64,000 nucleotides of DNA from Latrodectus hesperus (lineage: Eukaryota; Arthropoda; Arachnida; Araneae; Theridiidae): contig CM075862.1 in the NCBI GenBank assembly GCA_037975125.1, forward strand, positions 18,839,338 through 18,903,337, in the 5' to 3' direction. Every line of letters starts with the position of its first letter. Position 1 is the stretch's first letter. The notes beneath the pieces were generated by a model that saw only the letters and a program-made list of their open reading frames with translations, was not told where the DNA came from and did not search any database. Shown here in pieces: positions 45,320 to 58,660 of this stretch. The translations under genes and the position numbers were made by a program.

Positions 45320-47303
45320 TTACGCCGGTGAACTTTCCTGTACCCAGCTCAAATGAGCTATACCAGTATGATGGAAGCCTCTGGAGAAAAAAAAAAAAAA
45401 AAACGGAGCCACTACAGAAGAACCCCAATTTTGCGACCCCGAGCTCTCAAATACTACCACACTATGGACAATACAAATTAAGCTAGCTATTCATTACAAA
45501 TAATTAGGAAAAATCAACAAGTATGTACAAAAATTTTTGGTGTAATAAAACAATATTATACTAAGTAAAAAAAAAAAACTGGTTGGTGAATTACATGAAT
45601 ATTAACAAATAGTGATTGTGCTACAAACTAAGTAAGAAATAGGGGATAAATTATAAAATTTATGTAAGATATGAAGAAGAGCTATACAAAGTAAGGCAGA
45701 GTTTTAGGTAAATGGGTGAGGCACACAAAGAAGATTGATACGACACAGGATTGGAGGAGTAGTTACTAGCTGGTGTCGTCATGGAACCAAGTGAAAAGGC
45801 CTTCCTGAATAATTAGAAAATCCACGAGTTGGTTCAACTTTCTCCTGTAAGTCTTGTTATTCAGGATTGATTTCTTCCACACCAGGTGCCAAGATGCCTG
45901 AGAGGTGCCAAGATGCTGTTAATGGGCAAGCCGTGATGATAAGGAGAGGATCGCCAATATCTCCACAAGTGCAATTAGGTGAGACTGCCAGGTTCACTCG
46001 GTGAAAGTACGTAGGAAAAGGGCCATGGCCGGACATAAATGGAATTTCATTTCTTGTCCAGCTTAATGGTTTCATTCTGACAGAAGGTTCCATCTCATGA
46101 ATATATCGCCCTATATTGACATCCTTCCAGCTTTGTTGCCAGTTAGCAAGAATCCATTTCTGACATTCTTGTTTGAGATGGCAGCGTGGGAGTGGAACAA
46201 TGAGAGGCTGGAGTGAGGATGAGGCTGCACTCTTCGCGTCCTTATCAGCTTCCTCGTTGCCTTCTGTTCCAGCATGGGCCCTAATCCATTTTAGTTGGAT
46301 GAACAAGAAATTAACTAATTCACCTTGGACAAAGCGATCTATAGGACTTGTTGATGCTGGGTTGCTGATAGATTTAAGTGCTGCCTGGCTATCTGACCAA
46401 ATAGTTACAGGAAATTGTTGCCTCTTTGCAAATTAACAGCTTCTTTGATTGCAATTACCTTAGCCTGGAAAACAGAGTTCACGTTGCGGAGTTTCTGCTT
46501 CCATGTGTGGATTTTAGAGTTATTTAGGTAGGCAACAAAAGCTGTGCCTACTTCTTCTTCAAGTTTTGATCCATCCGTAAATATGTGTAGAGTGTCCGGC
46601 AAAAACTGCAGAGGGGTTGCCTCTTCGTCTATTGTGATGAACGTGTTGATATTAAAAAGACCAGAATGATTTGTATACAGACTTAGTTTCGCCTCAACAT
46701 CAGATGCTAAGGGGAGAAGAGGTTCTAGGCACTGAACTCCAGTCCTAGTGAGGTTGATGAGCTTTGCCTCTGCTTCGACTTTCAGATAAAGGGGAGAAGA
46801 CCAGTAATGAGTTATAAGGCTGAGGTTGGGGTAGTTCTGAAGGCACCAGTGATGCTGAGAAGGAAACTTCTTTGAATGGATGAGAGCTTTTGAGATGTCT
46901 TAGTTGTGAGTGAAGTTCGCCAAACGGCAGCACCATGGTAGATCACGCGTTCAATTACTGTCTTGTAGAACATTATCCGGTATAATTTTGGTTAATGCCA
47001 AATTCATTGCCTGCAATTCTGCGTAGTTTTCCTTGCAGAAGTGGTGATTTATTGCCTTGGGAGATGATGTAATGTTTAAAGCTAAGTTTTTTTTTATCAA
47101 GGATCACTCTTAGCAGCTTGATATGGTTAGCTTTTTTCAGTCTGTGGTTCCCCCAAAGTATCTGCGGGCCACACTTGAGTTTCGCAACGAGCATGAATTA
47201 AGTTTTCTCCAGGGAAATTGATAGATGGTTTTCAGCAGCCCACACCTTGAAATGTGTAAGAGTTGAAACCTTTCCTAGCTTCTTTTCTCTTTTGGCGTTA
47301 AGT
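45320..47303 (-). mobile_element. 5'-truncated LINE (Jockey/R1-like)
   Basis: Higher G+C than the flanks and coding on the minus strand from about 47303 to 45766. A 3' UTR of about 450 bp follows, containing a poly-A (plus strand) run at 45387-45402. The 5' part (endonuclease and most of the reverse transcriptase) is missing, as usual for LINE insertions truncated during reverse transcription. The exact 3' boundary and target duplication were not determined. Confidence 0.85.
45766..47303 (-). pseudogene. LINE ORF2: RT thumb, RNase H, C-terminal zinc region
   Basis: From the N-terminal side it shows FKVWAAENHLSISLEKT (about 47250), KLKCGPQILWGNHRLKKANH (about 47160), ILDKK and FYKTVIERVIYHGAAVW (about 46970-46920), the usual reverse transcriptase thumb end. 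RNase H follows: FTDGSKLEEEVG with the first Asp (46585), FQAKVIAIKEAV with the Glu, WSDSQAALKS with the second Asp (46400), and HAGTEGNEEADKDA with the last Asp (46270). A C-terminal CTCGD..CP region and an end at FHDDTS complete it, with TAG at 45766-45768. Stops and single-base shifts near 47195, 46925, 46740, 46435, 46300 and 45857 break it. The encoded enzyme would have copied element RNA at the target. Confidence 0.88.
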
Positions 47304-47404
47304 TCTTTTTTTATATATATTATCTTGCATGTAATATTATTGATTACACTTAAAGTTTGTTACAGAAGGTGTTTTTGTAATACTGCACTTAGACTTTTAA
47401 GTTT

Positions 47405-47426
47405 TATATATATATATCTATATCTA

Positions 47427-47483
<57 letters not shown>
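47405..47483. repeat. (AT)n microsatellite with CTAT units
   Basis: AT array of about 79 bp with CTAT interruptions near its left end, about 100 bp beyond the LINE truncation point. Confidence 0.95.
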
Positions 47484-47486
<3 letters not shown>

Positions 47487-48684
47487 TGTTTTGTTTATAA
47501 AGTGACCACGCTTTTTCTCCCTGCTTCAGGTAAGAAGAAAAAATTAAATTGCAATTTTAAATTTCTATAACAATATTTCTTTTTATAATTAAATTCTAAA
47601 ACATTAGGATATTCCCATATTAGAATCTTTGAAATAGTTTTTATCAAAATTGAACACAAAATTATCGCCACTATCTCTTATTGTTTTTTTCTTTTTTTTT
47701 TTTTTTGAATTTTACATACATTTGTAGAAATGTATTTATTAATTTCTTAGTTACATATACAATCATTATTTATTTCAAAGCAATAACAGAAACAATCTTC
47801 AGGAATTATTTCTTTTAGTAAGAACAAATGAAATTTCCAATTCTTGTCACCTCGAGGGGAAATGTGTGTTTTTAAGCAGATAATTTAGTTTTATAGGATA
47901 AAACGACAAAGTTTATAGATTTTACAATTGTTCCTTTTAACTTTGTAGACTTTCTAGAAGTGTTTGGTTTTTTTAAAACTAATTTTATAATCTTTTCAAT
48001 GAAATCCCTTATGTGTAATGTTACGAAATGTATGCAATGAAAATTTAAGTTTTATCTGATTGGTGTTATGAATAAAAATTTATCAAGTACGTTTTTGATT
48101 TAATTTCTAAGTTTTCAGATTTTTAATTAATAAACGGCTATTTTGATTTAAAATTTTCAATTTTATATTTTTCTTAGCATTATGTATTTAGTTTCTTTAT
48201 AGAACAATTTTTTTTTTAATTTATCAAAAAAAAAATCTAATTTAAATTTAATAATAACTAGTTTTTATGTGAAAGCTTTTATTAAATACAAAAATATTGG
48301 TCATGCGATTTAATATCAAGTTATATGTTAGATATCATTTTAGAAATTTTAACATTGGATTTTAACATGTTATAAATTGCTTAAAATTAATATTTACGTA
48401 TTCTTATAAAACATATTCATATCAAATTATTTTGATATAATTCTGCAAAATAGAAATGTAATTTGAAATGCTTTTAATGTTTGTTTAAACATTAAATACA
48501 AAAATGGTGTTATGACTATACAGAAAACCTAGTAAAAGTGTAAATATTTATATTAAAATAACAAATTAGCCTCATGATTGTTATTTATTTTAAGCATGCA
48601 AATACATTTTTATAATTTTCAAAACGTTTCATTTGTTTAAATAAAACTGACGATAGAAAATATATAGTTTTGACAAAGCTCTCT
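47484..48684. other. AT-rich DNA without recognised features
   Basis: About 1.2 kb of AT-rich sequence with a long T run near 47690-47706. Confidence 0.6.
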
Positions 48685-48722
48685 TTAGATTAGTTATATA
48701 TGATTAGTTACAACTAATCTAA
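48685..48722 (+). repeat. Short perfect inverted repeat
   Basis: TTAGATTAGTT (48685-48695) is inverted exactly at 48712-48722, around a 16-base loop. It lies 108 bp before the hAT element. Confidence 0.8.
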
Positions 48723-49329
48723 TTTTTTTATGTTGTGTTCATAATGGGAGAATTTATTATACTTTATTTCCAGAATACACAGTTAACATACGGATTTTTG
48801 TCTTTTGAGGTTAAATTTGTAAACACATGCAGTGGCGTAGTGAGCAAAATCGGCGCCCGGGTAGAATACCTTTTTTGGCGCTTTATTGAAAAAAAAATAG
48901 TAATACAATATAAATATGGGAATAAAATGTATTAAGTAACAAGAGATATATAATAATATAACGATATATAATACATTATAATAAATGGAGTATAATTGTT
49001 ATAAAGAATATAATATAAATATTGTACCTGCTATAAAATAAGCAAAAATATATTAATTTAAAGTCTCAAACAAAGCTTTAAATTTAAACAAAATTCAATT
49101 CTAATTTACAAAAAACACTTATATTGGATTCGGAAAAGTGTCATTAGAATAATCGGACTTATGTGTTTTAGAATTAATTATGAAAAGGTATTATTGATTT
49201 TATATATTAATACAATTATTTTAAAAAACATAAAATTTTTTTAAACATTAAATAATTTGTTACGTATCATAGATATAAGCAGATGTGTAATTATTTGCAA
49301 TCTAATATATACTACACTATTCACATTTT

Positions 49330-49700
49330 TCTTGCCTTTGCTGAAAAGAATTGATAAATTACGTTATCAAAGTTGATCATTTAAAAATTTTATTTTTCTA
49401 TACTTAAGATTGTTAAATCCTCTATATTTAAGATAAAAACGTAGACGGTTTTGACTCATGGTGGATCATAAATAAGTCAAAATTAATTTTATTTTGCTGA
49501 ATGAACGTTCACAGCTTGCAATTGATGAAGAAGTAGTTAAAAATATTTGAATGGCAACCTCTTTTTCTCTCTATCTTCACCGTATGAGGTAAAGCATGTT
49601 GGAATTTCTAATGGAGTTTTAGGTTTAATTTCTCTTCTAATGCTGAGTAACATCATTCAGTCCCACATTTCTTTATAAACTTCTGTTCTATGGAAATCTG
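49330..49700 (-). pseudogene. hAT transposase C-terminal dimerisation domain
   Basis: The minus strand reads EIPTCF, then SSIASCERSFSKIKLILTYL, then STMSQNRL and, after frame changes, LLSIE-like sequence, NFDNVI and FSAKARK. The ASCERSFS.LKLIK.YLRS.M.Q.RL block is the signature of the C-terminal dimerisation domain of hAT transposases, and the NFDDVID.FA..KARK ending is typical of Zaphod/ZMYM-type members. A stop replaces the residue between YL and ST, and at least two frameshifts are present. The N-terminal zinc finger and the catalytic centre are not recognisable elsewhere in the element. Confidence 0.88.
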
Positions 49701-49735
49701 TATGATAAAATTTACCCCAAACTTTCCTATTTGTT

Positions 49736-49965
49736 AATCACGGTGACTTAGTGCTCCCAAGGCAAAGGTTCGATTCTCAAGCTAGGTCAATTCCACCTTT
49801 CAGTGGGTCGATAAACTGAAGACCAATCATCCTTGGGAGCTACACACTGGGGATTTCACTTTGGGCTGACTACCAAACCGGGACATATGCTTCGTACCTC
49901 AGGACCCTCGGTAAAGAAAACGGATATGGGCACTGTAGGCCTTGATCCGGATATTACAATTTTGA
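49736..49965 (+). repeat. tRNA-derived SINE nested in the hAT element
   Basis: Box B-like GGTTCGATTCTCAAG near 49768 is preceded by a degraded box A region (GTGACTTAGTGCTCCC). The body has AGTGGGTCGATAAACTGAA and CCTTGGGAGCTACACACTGG, and the tail ends near GGCCTTGATCCGGA. It is different from the SINE at 16827. It interrupts the hAT coding remnant on its N-terminal side, so it inserted after the hAT element. Target duplications were not determined. Confidence 0.75.
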
Positions 49966-49999
49966 AGTCGGGATATTTATTTATCAATTAATTTTTAAC

Positions 50000-52439
50000 T
50001 TTTAAGAAAATTGATTTTAATAATTTATCATTTCCATAACAATGTCTTAAAAATTTTAAATGTATTTTTCTAGCTTGTTAACCAAATGAAGCAATTAAAC
50101 ATTTTTATTCCCTATTAATTATGCATTATCTTAGTTATGAAAGACTCTACGAATGGTTGATCATTAGGTGTTGAACATATGCTATAGCTTATTCTAACAA
50201 ATTTTCAAAAATTCTATAATATTACTAACTTTAGAAACTTTAGCTATTTATTGAAAAATAATAGTTGAGTAAGAAATTACACCCCAAATTTAGGATCAAC
50301 TCACCTGATTATTCACAATGATATTTTTTTAAACATTTCATTTATCACTGATTAAACTGAAAATTTTATTTCATTTTTTTTATTTCAGAAAAATTCCAGT
50401 GAAAAACAACAACTTTATAGGAAATTTCGCATTTAAAATAGCTTTTAAAATTATATCATTCAGACCATTAATGAAAACAAAAATTATTTTTAATGTAAAA
50501 AATTTAAATCACAAAACGTAATATTGATAATTTATAATATTTCATTTTTAAACCATAAAACCAATTTTTCTGATTCTAAAATTAGAAGATCTTTGTTAAT
50601 AAGTTTCATCTGATTTCAATTTAGATAACTAAATCCTGCCATGGCATTATCAATGCAAATTTCAGATATGCAACGAAACGCTAATGCAGACAACAAAAAT
50701 AATTTGCAAATTTTTTAAATCAAAACACACAAATTCAAGTAAAATTATGTATATTTAATATAATCAGATATTTTCAACCAAACAATATATATTATGTTAT
50801 TACAAATTATATTTTTCTTTAAACTGATGCACTCTATATTGTTCTTTCAAGCTTTTGATTGATTCGAATTATTATCAAGAATTACAAGTGCTGAGATGAA
50901 AATAAATTTTAACTGTTAAACGCCTAATTTTATTTAAAGAAATTTTCTCAATCAGTTATCATAGTAGTAAAAATTTTCTTCGTATTTTTAAGGCATTTAA
51001 TATAACTGTTTTTAAGTTATTAAAATATATTTTATTATTAAAATGAGTGCTAATTTTTATTGAAATAAAAATTTAGTTATATTAAGAACCATTTTGGAAG
51101 TGCTGTTCATGCAATGTCATAAAGGTTTTTTTTTCAATAAATTTATATCATTTAAAGACAATCTTATTTTTAAATTTTTACAATGTAGAATGAGAAATAT
51201 GTACGATTTCTTTGTAAATTTCTGGAACGAATTTTTCAAGTTAAAAAATTTTTTTATATATAAATTGAACTAATTAATTAAGGAATATATTCTGTATATT
51301 TAAGCATACAAAAAAAGATAAAAAAACATTTAAAAGGAAAAATACATTTACAAAAAGAAAAATATTTTACAGATTTTTAACTTCTATCATTTGAAAAAAG
51401 AATTTTTAAATTTTAGGTGCTAATGTAAAGCCGAGAAAATTACGATTCAAATCAAAATTATTTCCCCAAGCAAAAACATTTAAACATTAAATAAATTACT
51501 TTTAAATTAATAGTTTTAACAAATAAGTAATTTAATATTTAATTTTCAAAACTCTGCAAGCATATGTTAGTAAATATTTATACCAGCTAAAATATGAAAT
51601 GAATATTGAAATTGAAAGAATACATATTAGACAGATAACACACAACTTACGGCAATAATATTTTAAATGTCTAAACTCTAGGTTTTCAAAAGTCTACATT
51701 TTTGTTTCCAATGAAGCTATGTTTGGGAACAAACGAAATACTAAACGTGTGAACTAAAAAAATGAAAGAAAGTTTGTGTTTTCCTAGAATTTGGAGATAA
51801 TTAGTTCTCGATCCCCTCCATTTCGATTCCAGGCAGACAATTCCCTGCGCGGCATACTGTATTCCTATATTATGTAAAATTTCCCCCCTTTCTTTGAAGG
51901 TCAACGTGGTGCCGAACACCAAGGATATATTCCTCCTTGCCGGACACAATATTTTGGACAAAGGGGACCGCTAATAAGAAACACATTTCAGGAGGATTTT
52001 CTCACGACTATAACGTGACACTAGGCTAAATAGCTACAATACATTCTGAGATAAAAAATACAAGAATTTTTTTTATATTTTGGGACAATGGATAATATAA
52101 TTTCCCAAAGTTTCAATAACAACTGAATTTAATCTTTCTATATCGCTTCTTGATAACTTAAGTAAAATTTGATTTTTCTGATGCTATTAGCACATTTAAA
52201 TTCTTACAAGTTTTCATTAATGATATTTCAGTCATATGAAATTTTCTTTTTCTGCGAATAATTTTTAATTACGTTATTGTAATCAAAATAAAATACAAAT
52301 TTTTCATCATAAAAAGAAATAAAAAATATTAATGAAATACTGCTTGTTCAACAAAAGGAGTTAATTTCTTATGAGAAATTAAAAATATCACGTCAAATAA
52401 TATTTCAAAATACTGAAATTTCGACAAAAATTTTTAAAT
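50000..52439. other. Interior of hAT element, no recognised coding
   Basis: About 2.4 kb of AT-rich sequence within the element's ends. A G+C-richer patch at 51770-51970 (minus frame 51686-51961, 91 codons) matches no transposase motif I know. It may be a further insertion or a decayed part of the hAT gene. Confidence 0.5.
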
Positions 52440-52667
52440 TTTTGAATAACTATATAACATCTAGATGGGGCCAGAGGAAATAATATATTCACATTGAACG
52501 CTTTTTTATTTTGAGTAAAGCAAACTTATTTGTTTTGTTAGTATTATTATGACTTTTTTTTAGTAATATAACTTGACTTAGATAACCTGCACAACAATAA
52601 GGACTCATAAACGGCACTGAGAATCTTAACGTATTCACAAAATTAAATAGGTGTCTTTCATGAGCTT
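52440..52667 (+). repeat. 228-bp direct repeat, copy inside hAT
   Basis: Identical by eye, base for base and with the same homopolymer lengths, to 53488-53715. This copy lies inside the hAT element, the other outside it. Confidence 0.93.
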
Positions 52668-52739
52668 ACTCTTCTGTAATCTCCCTACGTTAATAGATCA
52701 AAAAATAATATAACATTAATACAAATAATTTGGTAAATA

Positions 52740-52985
52740 ACTTTATACTAAAATAAAAACATCTCATATGTATTAAAATGGAACTGACCAATCTAATATT
52801 CCAGAAAGTTCATAAGAAAAATTAAGATATTTTCGTTATTTACACATTTACAAGATTTGTTGTACAAAGCAATAGTATCACAAACCTTTTGCAAAGTATG
52901 AAACTTAAAAAGGAAAGGATTAAAAGAATGAAAACCGATAATCTAAAATAAAAACATCTCATATGTAAAAACATCTCATATGAAA
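52740..52985 (+). repeat. Short repeats of an ACATCTCATATG unit
   Basis: CTAAAATAAAAACATCTCATATG occurs near 52745 and 52945, and the last part is tandemly doubled at 52956-52983. Confidence 0.8.
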
Positions 52986-53407
52986 ACAGAAAATTGATTA
53001 AGAAATACAATTCGAAAGCATGGTTAAATAAACATACTTTTTAAAGGGAACTAAGCTATTCAAAATTATTGAAATATAAGAGTAATAGTTTTGCTTATGG
53101 CAAGCTCCTGCAGCTCTTCCTCATATATTTTTTTATCAACAACTTCTTATTTCCAAATTTGATTCTTTCCTGGAGCATTTTTTTATTTTTCCGTGGACAT
53201 GACACTATAATTATAAAATGCAAAGTTTATTTCACCGAATAAAATAAATATTATAATAAAACTAAGATTGAAATTTTCTGAAAAATTTTGTTTATCTTTG
53301 AAATGATTTGGCGCCCCTCTGCAAGCTGCGACCGGGGCATGATAGCCCCCCTTGCCTCCCCCGTCACTACGCCTCTGAGCACATGTTGGATTTTTTGTAT
53401 GGAAAGT

Positions 53408-53487
53408 ATGATTATTTTTTGTATGGAAACAGAAAAATAACTTTTAGTATAATTTGATTATTTTTCGTATGGAAACAAAAAAATAAC
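53408..53487 (+). repeat. Imperfect 46-bp tandem repeat
   Basis: GATTATTTTTTGTATGGAAA is followed by ACAGAAAAATAACTTTT. The same unit begins again at about 53457, and a partial unit precedes it at about 53391. It joins the outer copy of the 228-bp repeat. Confidence 0.75.
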
Positions 53488-53715
53488 TTTTGAATAACTA
53501 TATAACATCTAGATGGGGCCAGAGGAAATAATATATTCACATTGAACGCTTTTTTATTTTGAGTAAAGCAAACTTATTTGTTTTGTTAGTATTATTATGA
53601 CTTTTTTTTAGTAATATAACTTGACTTAGATAACCTGCACAACAATAAGGACTCATAAACGGCACTGAGAATCTTAACGTATTCACAAAATTAAATAGGT
53701 GTCTTTCATGAGCTT
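53488..53715 (+). repeat. 228-bp direct repeat, copy outside hAT
   Basis: Second identical copy, starting 111 bp beyond the hAT right end; see 52440-52667. Confidence 0.93.
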
Positions 53716-54770
53716 GCTTATTTACTGAACATAGTCAATGCCAAACATCAGAATATTATCAATGGTAGATAGAAGAATAATATAAATCTACCAAAATAAT
53801 TTTAAAAAAATTCTTTGATCTTAACAGTAAATAGAATCATAATTACGAATCAAATGGTTATTTGCATACAAGAATTTTTGAATTCCTTCTTTTTGTTAAA
53901 ATATTTTGTATTTTTTATTATACTTATAGGGATAAAACTTTTCTAATTTTCTACTTCTCTATCTATGATTTACTTCAAGACCTCAGGTAGTATATAACAA
54001 AAAATACAGGAATGATTTTTTTCCACTAAATTATTAGTTTAAAAATCTCTAAATTATCAGAAATTATAAAAGTAGTTTATATTTTAAAGCCAATAAGGTT
54101 GTCTGACAATGGTGTTAAAATAATGTTTGGAGTACAAATGAACTTTTTAAAAACAAATCCTTGAACTCTTCAAATATTTTTTTCTGAATTTATCTTCATG
54201 CATTCAAATGCTGATATATTGAAATATGATTACCATACAGAATGTCAAGAAACATATAACAAGGAAAATAATTATCAATGTATAGTAAAATTTTCCATAG
54301 TACTGTTATCTGTATAGTTACAATAATTATCTTAAGTTTTTTTTAATTATAGATGCAACTACTTTTTCTCGATCATATAGAAAATGATTTTGTAAGAAAC
54401 TTAAATTATTAGTTTAATATTTAATGGAAAATCATTTGAAACTATATATAATTAAAACATTTTGTTCAAAAAATACAGGCTACAAGTTTATCTGAATCAT
54501 CAATATCGTATTAAAATCTTTACAACAGAAGAGTGTTTCACAGAAAACCTAATTTTTATATTATTTGACTAAAGATAAGAACATATTCGGTGAAACAAAG
54601 ATAAAACAATATAATTTAATAAAACTAGTTGCTAGTTGCATTAACATAATTTACAATTTTATACTTATATTTTTGGCAAGAAATAAGATGAAGAGAAGAA
54701 AAAAAACTGCCTCTTTCACAAAATGCTGAATTCTAAATGGTCATGCATTTTGTCTGGTCATTATGTGGTT
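53716..54770. other. AT-rich DNA without recognised features
   Basis: About 1 kb of AT-rich sequence; nothing recognised. Confidence 0.6.
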
Positions 54771-54890
54771 TCATTTGCGCTTTGATCTCAATAGTCGATC
54801 CTCATCATCAGAGAAATGCTTCATACTTCTTATTTGATCCTTCTTCAATTCTAATTCAGCTCTTCTCCTGTTTATAGATCTACTATCCAT
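54771..54890 (-). CDS. Small charged ORF, possible exon
   Basis: ATG at 54890-54888 (minus strand, AAAATGG context) opens 39 codons to TGA at 54773-54771. It reads MDSRSINRRRAELELKKDQI, then RSMKHFSDDEDRLLRSKRK: highly charged, probably helical, with an acidic SDDED patch and a basic end. G+C is above background. An internal donor-like AGAA|GTATGA could end an exon earlier. No family recognised and no partner exon found; it could be a short remnant of a longer gene or transposase. Confidence 0.25.
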   Translation of the reverse strand: MDSRSINRRRAELELKKDQIRSMKHFSDDEDRLLRSKRK

Positions 54891-56504
54891 TTTCCTTTGC
54901 TTCTTTTTTATTTATTACCTTTCTTCCTAAATGGTTTGGTTGTCAGCTTTTTACTTTACATATGTGTGGCCAGTCATTGAACTTAAATGCACATCGTTGT
55001 GGCAATTCATTTTTTTAATCCCATCTTATACTAAAGCTTCTAAATTTTAATATGATGTTGTTTCTCCTCTATTTCTTTTTAGGTCTCTCATCAATCAAAT
55101 GATGTGCCGGGGTTGTCAGACTCATTTCTTAGATTATATCACACATCGATCATAACACAAATATGCAATTCTTAGACTTCCTGAAATAGGCTGAAATCCT
55201 AATCTTACCTATTGTTTGACAGACAAAATACAAAAGAAAAAAGGGTGAATATATTTTTTTTATTGAAATACATTCCACCAATCCTACAGTAAAAATACTT
55301 TGGAGCCGAAAATATCAGCTTTGTTAATTTCCTTATTCCTTTAAATTGATATTAATCATCTGGTACAATAAATTTATAAATTTCGTGAATTCCTCCCTTT
55401 GTTGTAGAAAGTTTGAATAATTTGAGATGAAAATGTAAAAATATTATATTTCTTTAATATTATGTATAAAATATTATCCATTTATATTATGTCTGTACAT
55501 GTGTGTGTGTGACATAAAATTTTTATTTAAAATTCGCTTTGTAGTTACAGCCCTTTGAAAATGTATCATTTTGTAGACATGGATTGTTAAAAGTACAGTT
55601 CATAGAAAAAATATTCAAATTATTTACAGACAGTCTATATTTTTAAATTATTGCAAAATTTTAAATTGGTTTAATTTTTGTTCAATTTTCTTCTTTTATT
55701 GCATTTATATGAAATTAATGTTCTTTATATCAGAAATGTAAGATTTATATATTTGCAAACAATATTTATTATTATCAATTCTAGGTTTACTTTTCAATAA
55801 ATAACAAAAAATTATTAAGAAATATGACCTATCTATTATAATTTTCATAATTAAAATTTTGTGATGTAAACAGTAATTAACTATTTGTTACAGGAGATTC
55901 ACTTTAACTAATTTCTGGAAAGCACTCTAATTACTTTGACTTGATACATACTAATTTAACTAAAATAATTATAGTAATCCTGAATTTAAATTTTAAAGTA
56001 TAATTTCTTTCTAATTTATTTTTTGGTACTAAATTTCTGTTTTATATAATGTTATTTTAACATAAATTATTTTTAATTTGTCAATGTTTAAAGATCCTTT
56101 TCTCTTAATATTACTAAATGAATAAAAATAATCTAAAGCTTAACTTACATACGATTCATTAATTAAGTTATATCTTGATTAAAACTTTAAATTAATTTTC
56201 AAAAATCATTTATAAAGATGTGCTTAAAATATTACTTTCCAACTTTAACTTATGTAACATCTAAAATCACTTAAGATAATTAAACGTAAAACTTATTTTA
56301 GCAAGTTTGGTTTGGTTTTCGATCAACGGTCATCCCTATATAAAGTATTGGATGCTTGAATTGATCTTTGACACGGCATTTCCAAATATTGAGTAATTGA
56401 ATAATTGCTGTTGTCATATTTCTTTTCTCATAAAAAACATATTAATCAAAGATTCATCAACGAGTTTTCAATTATCTACAAAGGAATGAGTTCATTGCTG
56501 TACC
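54891..56504. other. AT-rich DNA with a weak G+C-richer patch
   Basis: 54950-55210 is somewhat richer in G+C (GATGTGCCGGGGTTGTCAGA) but shows no coding or repeat hallmark. The rest is AT-rich. Confidence 0.5.
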
Positions 56505-58012
<1,508 letters not shown>

Positions 58013-58040
58013 CTATCGGCACTCTAGTTCTACTCCATAT

Positions 58041-58115
58041 TTATTCTTCCCATTTTCGTTTTTTCGAATTTCCCCAAAGGTATTTGCCAACTTTGCTGGC
58101 ATTTTCTTCTCTAAC
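58041..58115 (-). CDS. Candidate terminal exon, minus strand
   Basis: A strong acceptor (minus-strand AATTTCTTGACTTCAG, AG at 58117-58116) is followed by a frame VREENASKVGKYLWGNSKKR, then KWEE and a stop at 58043-58041. A second frame is also open to a stop at 58015-58013 (LEKKMPAKLANTFGEIRKNE and on), so the coding frame depends on the previous exon. G+C is clearly above background. Phase 0 entry for the first frame fits the exon candidate at 58597-58660. No protein family recognised. Confidence 0.35.
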   Translation of the reverse strand, partial: VREENASKVGKYLWGNSKKRKWEE

Positions 58116-58378
58116 CTGAAGTCAAGAAATTATTTATTGGCCTTTATTTTTTAACCATGTCCCATCTATTTATTTAATGCTTTTGGTATAGTAGTAACGT
58201 TTTTTTACTTTTGTAATACTAAAAACAAATAACAATAAAAGGAAAAATAACAATTTGAGTTCAAACGGAATGTATATGTTAATGTAAAGATGGAAATTGT
58301 TGCTTTTATCTTTGGGTTTAGGTTTGCTTTTTTATTTTGATTAGTTATGAGATATTCTTATTTGAGAATTTATTTCAA

Positions 58379-58550
58379 ATGGAATATATCAAGTTTATTC
58401 TTTTTATAGATGTAGTAATATATAGTAATGCACCTATAGGCAGTGATGTAAGAATAACTTGTCATATGGAATATGGCAAGTTTATTCTCCTTATCGATAT
58501 AGGCAGTAATGTATAGTAATGCAGCAATAGGAAGTAATGTAAAAATAATT
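58379..58550 (+). repeat. Diverged tandem duplication, about 87-bp unit
   Basis: 58379-58460 and 58466-58550 are related copies. Both run from ATGGAATAT..CAAGTTTATTC through ATAGTAATGCA to GTAATGTAA.AATAA, with about 80 % identity and small indels. Confidence 0.85.
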
Positions 58551-58596
58551 GCACAATGTTATTGTTAAAATGGTTTTACTTCTGTTATGCTAATAC

Positions 58597-58660
58597 TTTC
58601 CAGATTTTTTTTCTTAAAGATGATATTTCTAATGCTTTAGAATCTTTAGTATATATGATA
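58597..58660 (-). CDS. Weak candidate exon, minus strand
   Basis: Minus-strand acceptor TTAAAATGCATTTTCAG (AG at 58662-58661) is followed by one base and 21 open codons (IIYTKDSKALEISSLRKKIW, then K), up to donor AAA|GTATTA. Exit phase 0 fits the exon at 58041-58115. Composition is only slightly richer than background, so chance is a real alternative. Confidence 0.22.

Larger units (their letters stand above)
48830..53377 (-). mobile_element. hAT (Zaphod-like) DNA transposon, degraded
   Basis: Termini CAGTGGCGTAGTGA at 48830 and, inverted, CAGAGGCGTAGTGA ending at 53377 match at 13 of 14 positions. The flanking 8-mers AACACATG (48822-48829) and AGCACATG (53378-53385) differ at one base, as expected for an aged hAT 8-bp target duplication. 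Just inside each end lie G+C-rich sub-terminal stretches (GGCGCC-containing). A transposase C-terminus is present near the left end on the minus strand. The remaining interior (50000-52400) is AT-rich with no recognisable catalytic motifs. A SINE is nested at 49736-49965. Confidence 0.85.

Noticed and set aside
46173..46436. 87-codon plus-strand frame
   Set aside because: Antisense shadow of the LINE RNase H domain.
51686..51961. 91-codon minus-strand frame inside the hAT element
   Set aside because: No match to any hAT domain I know and only one G+C-rich patch; not strong enough to call a gene.
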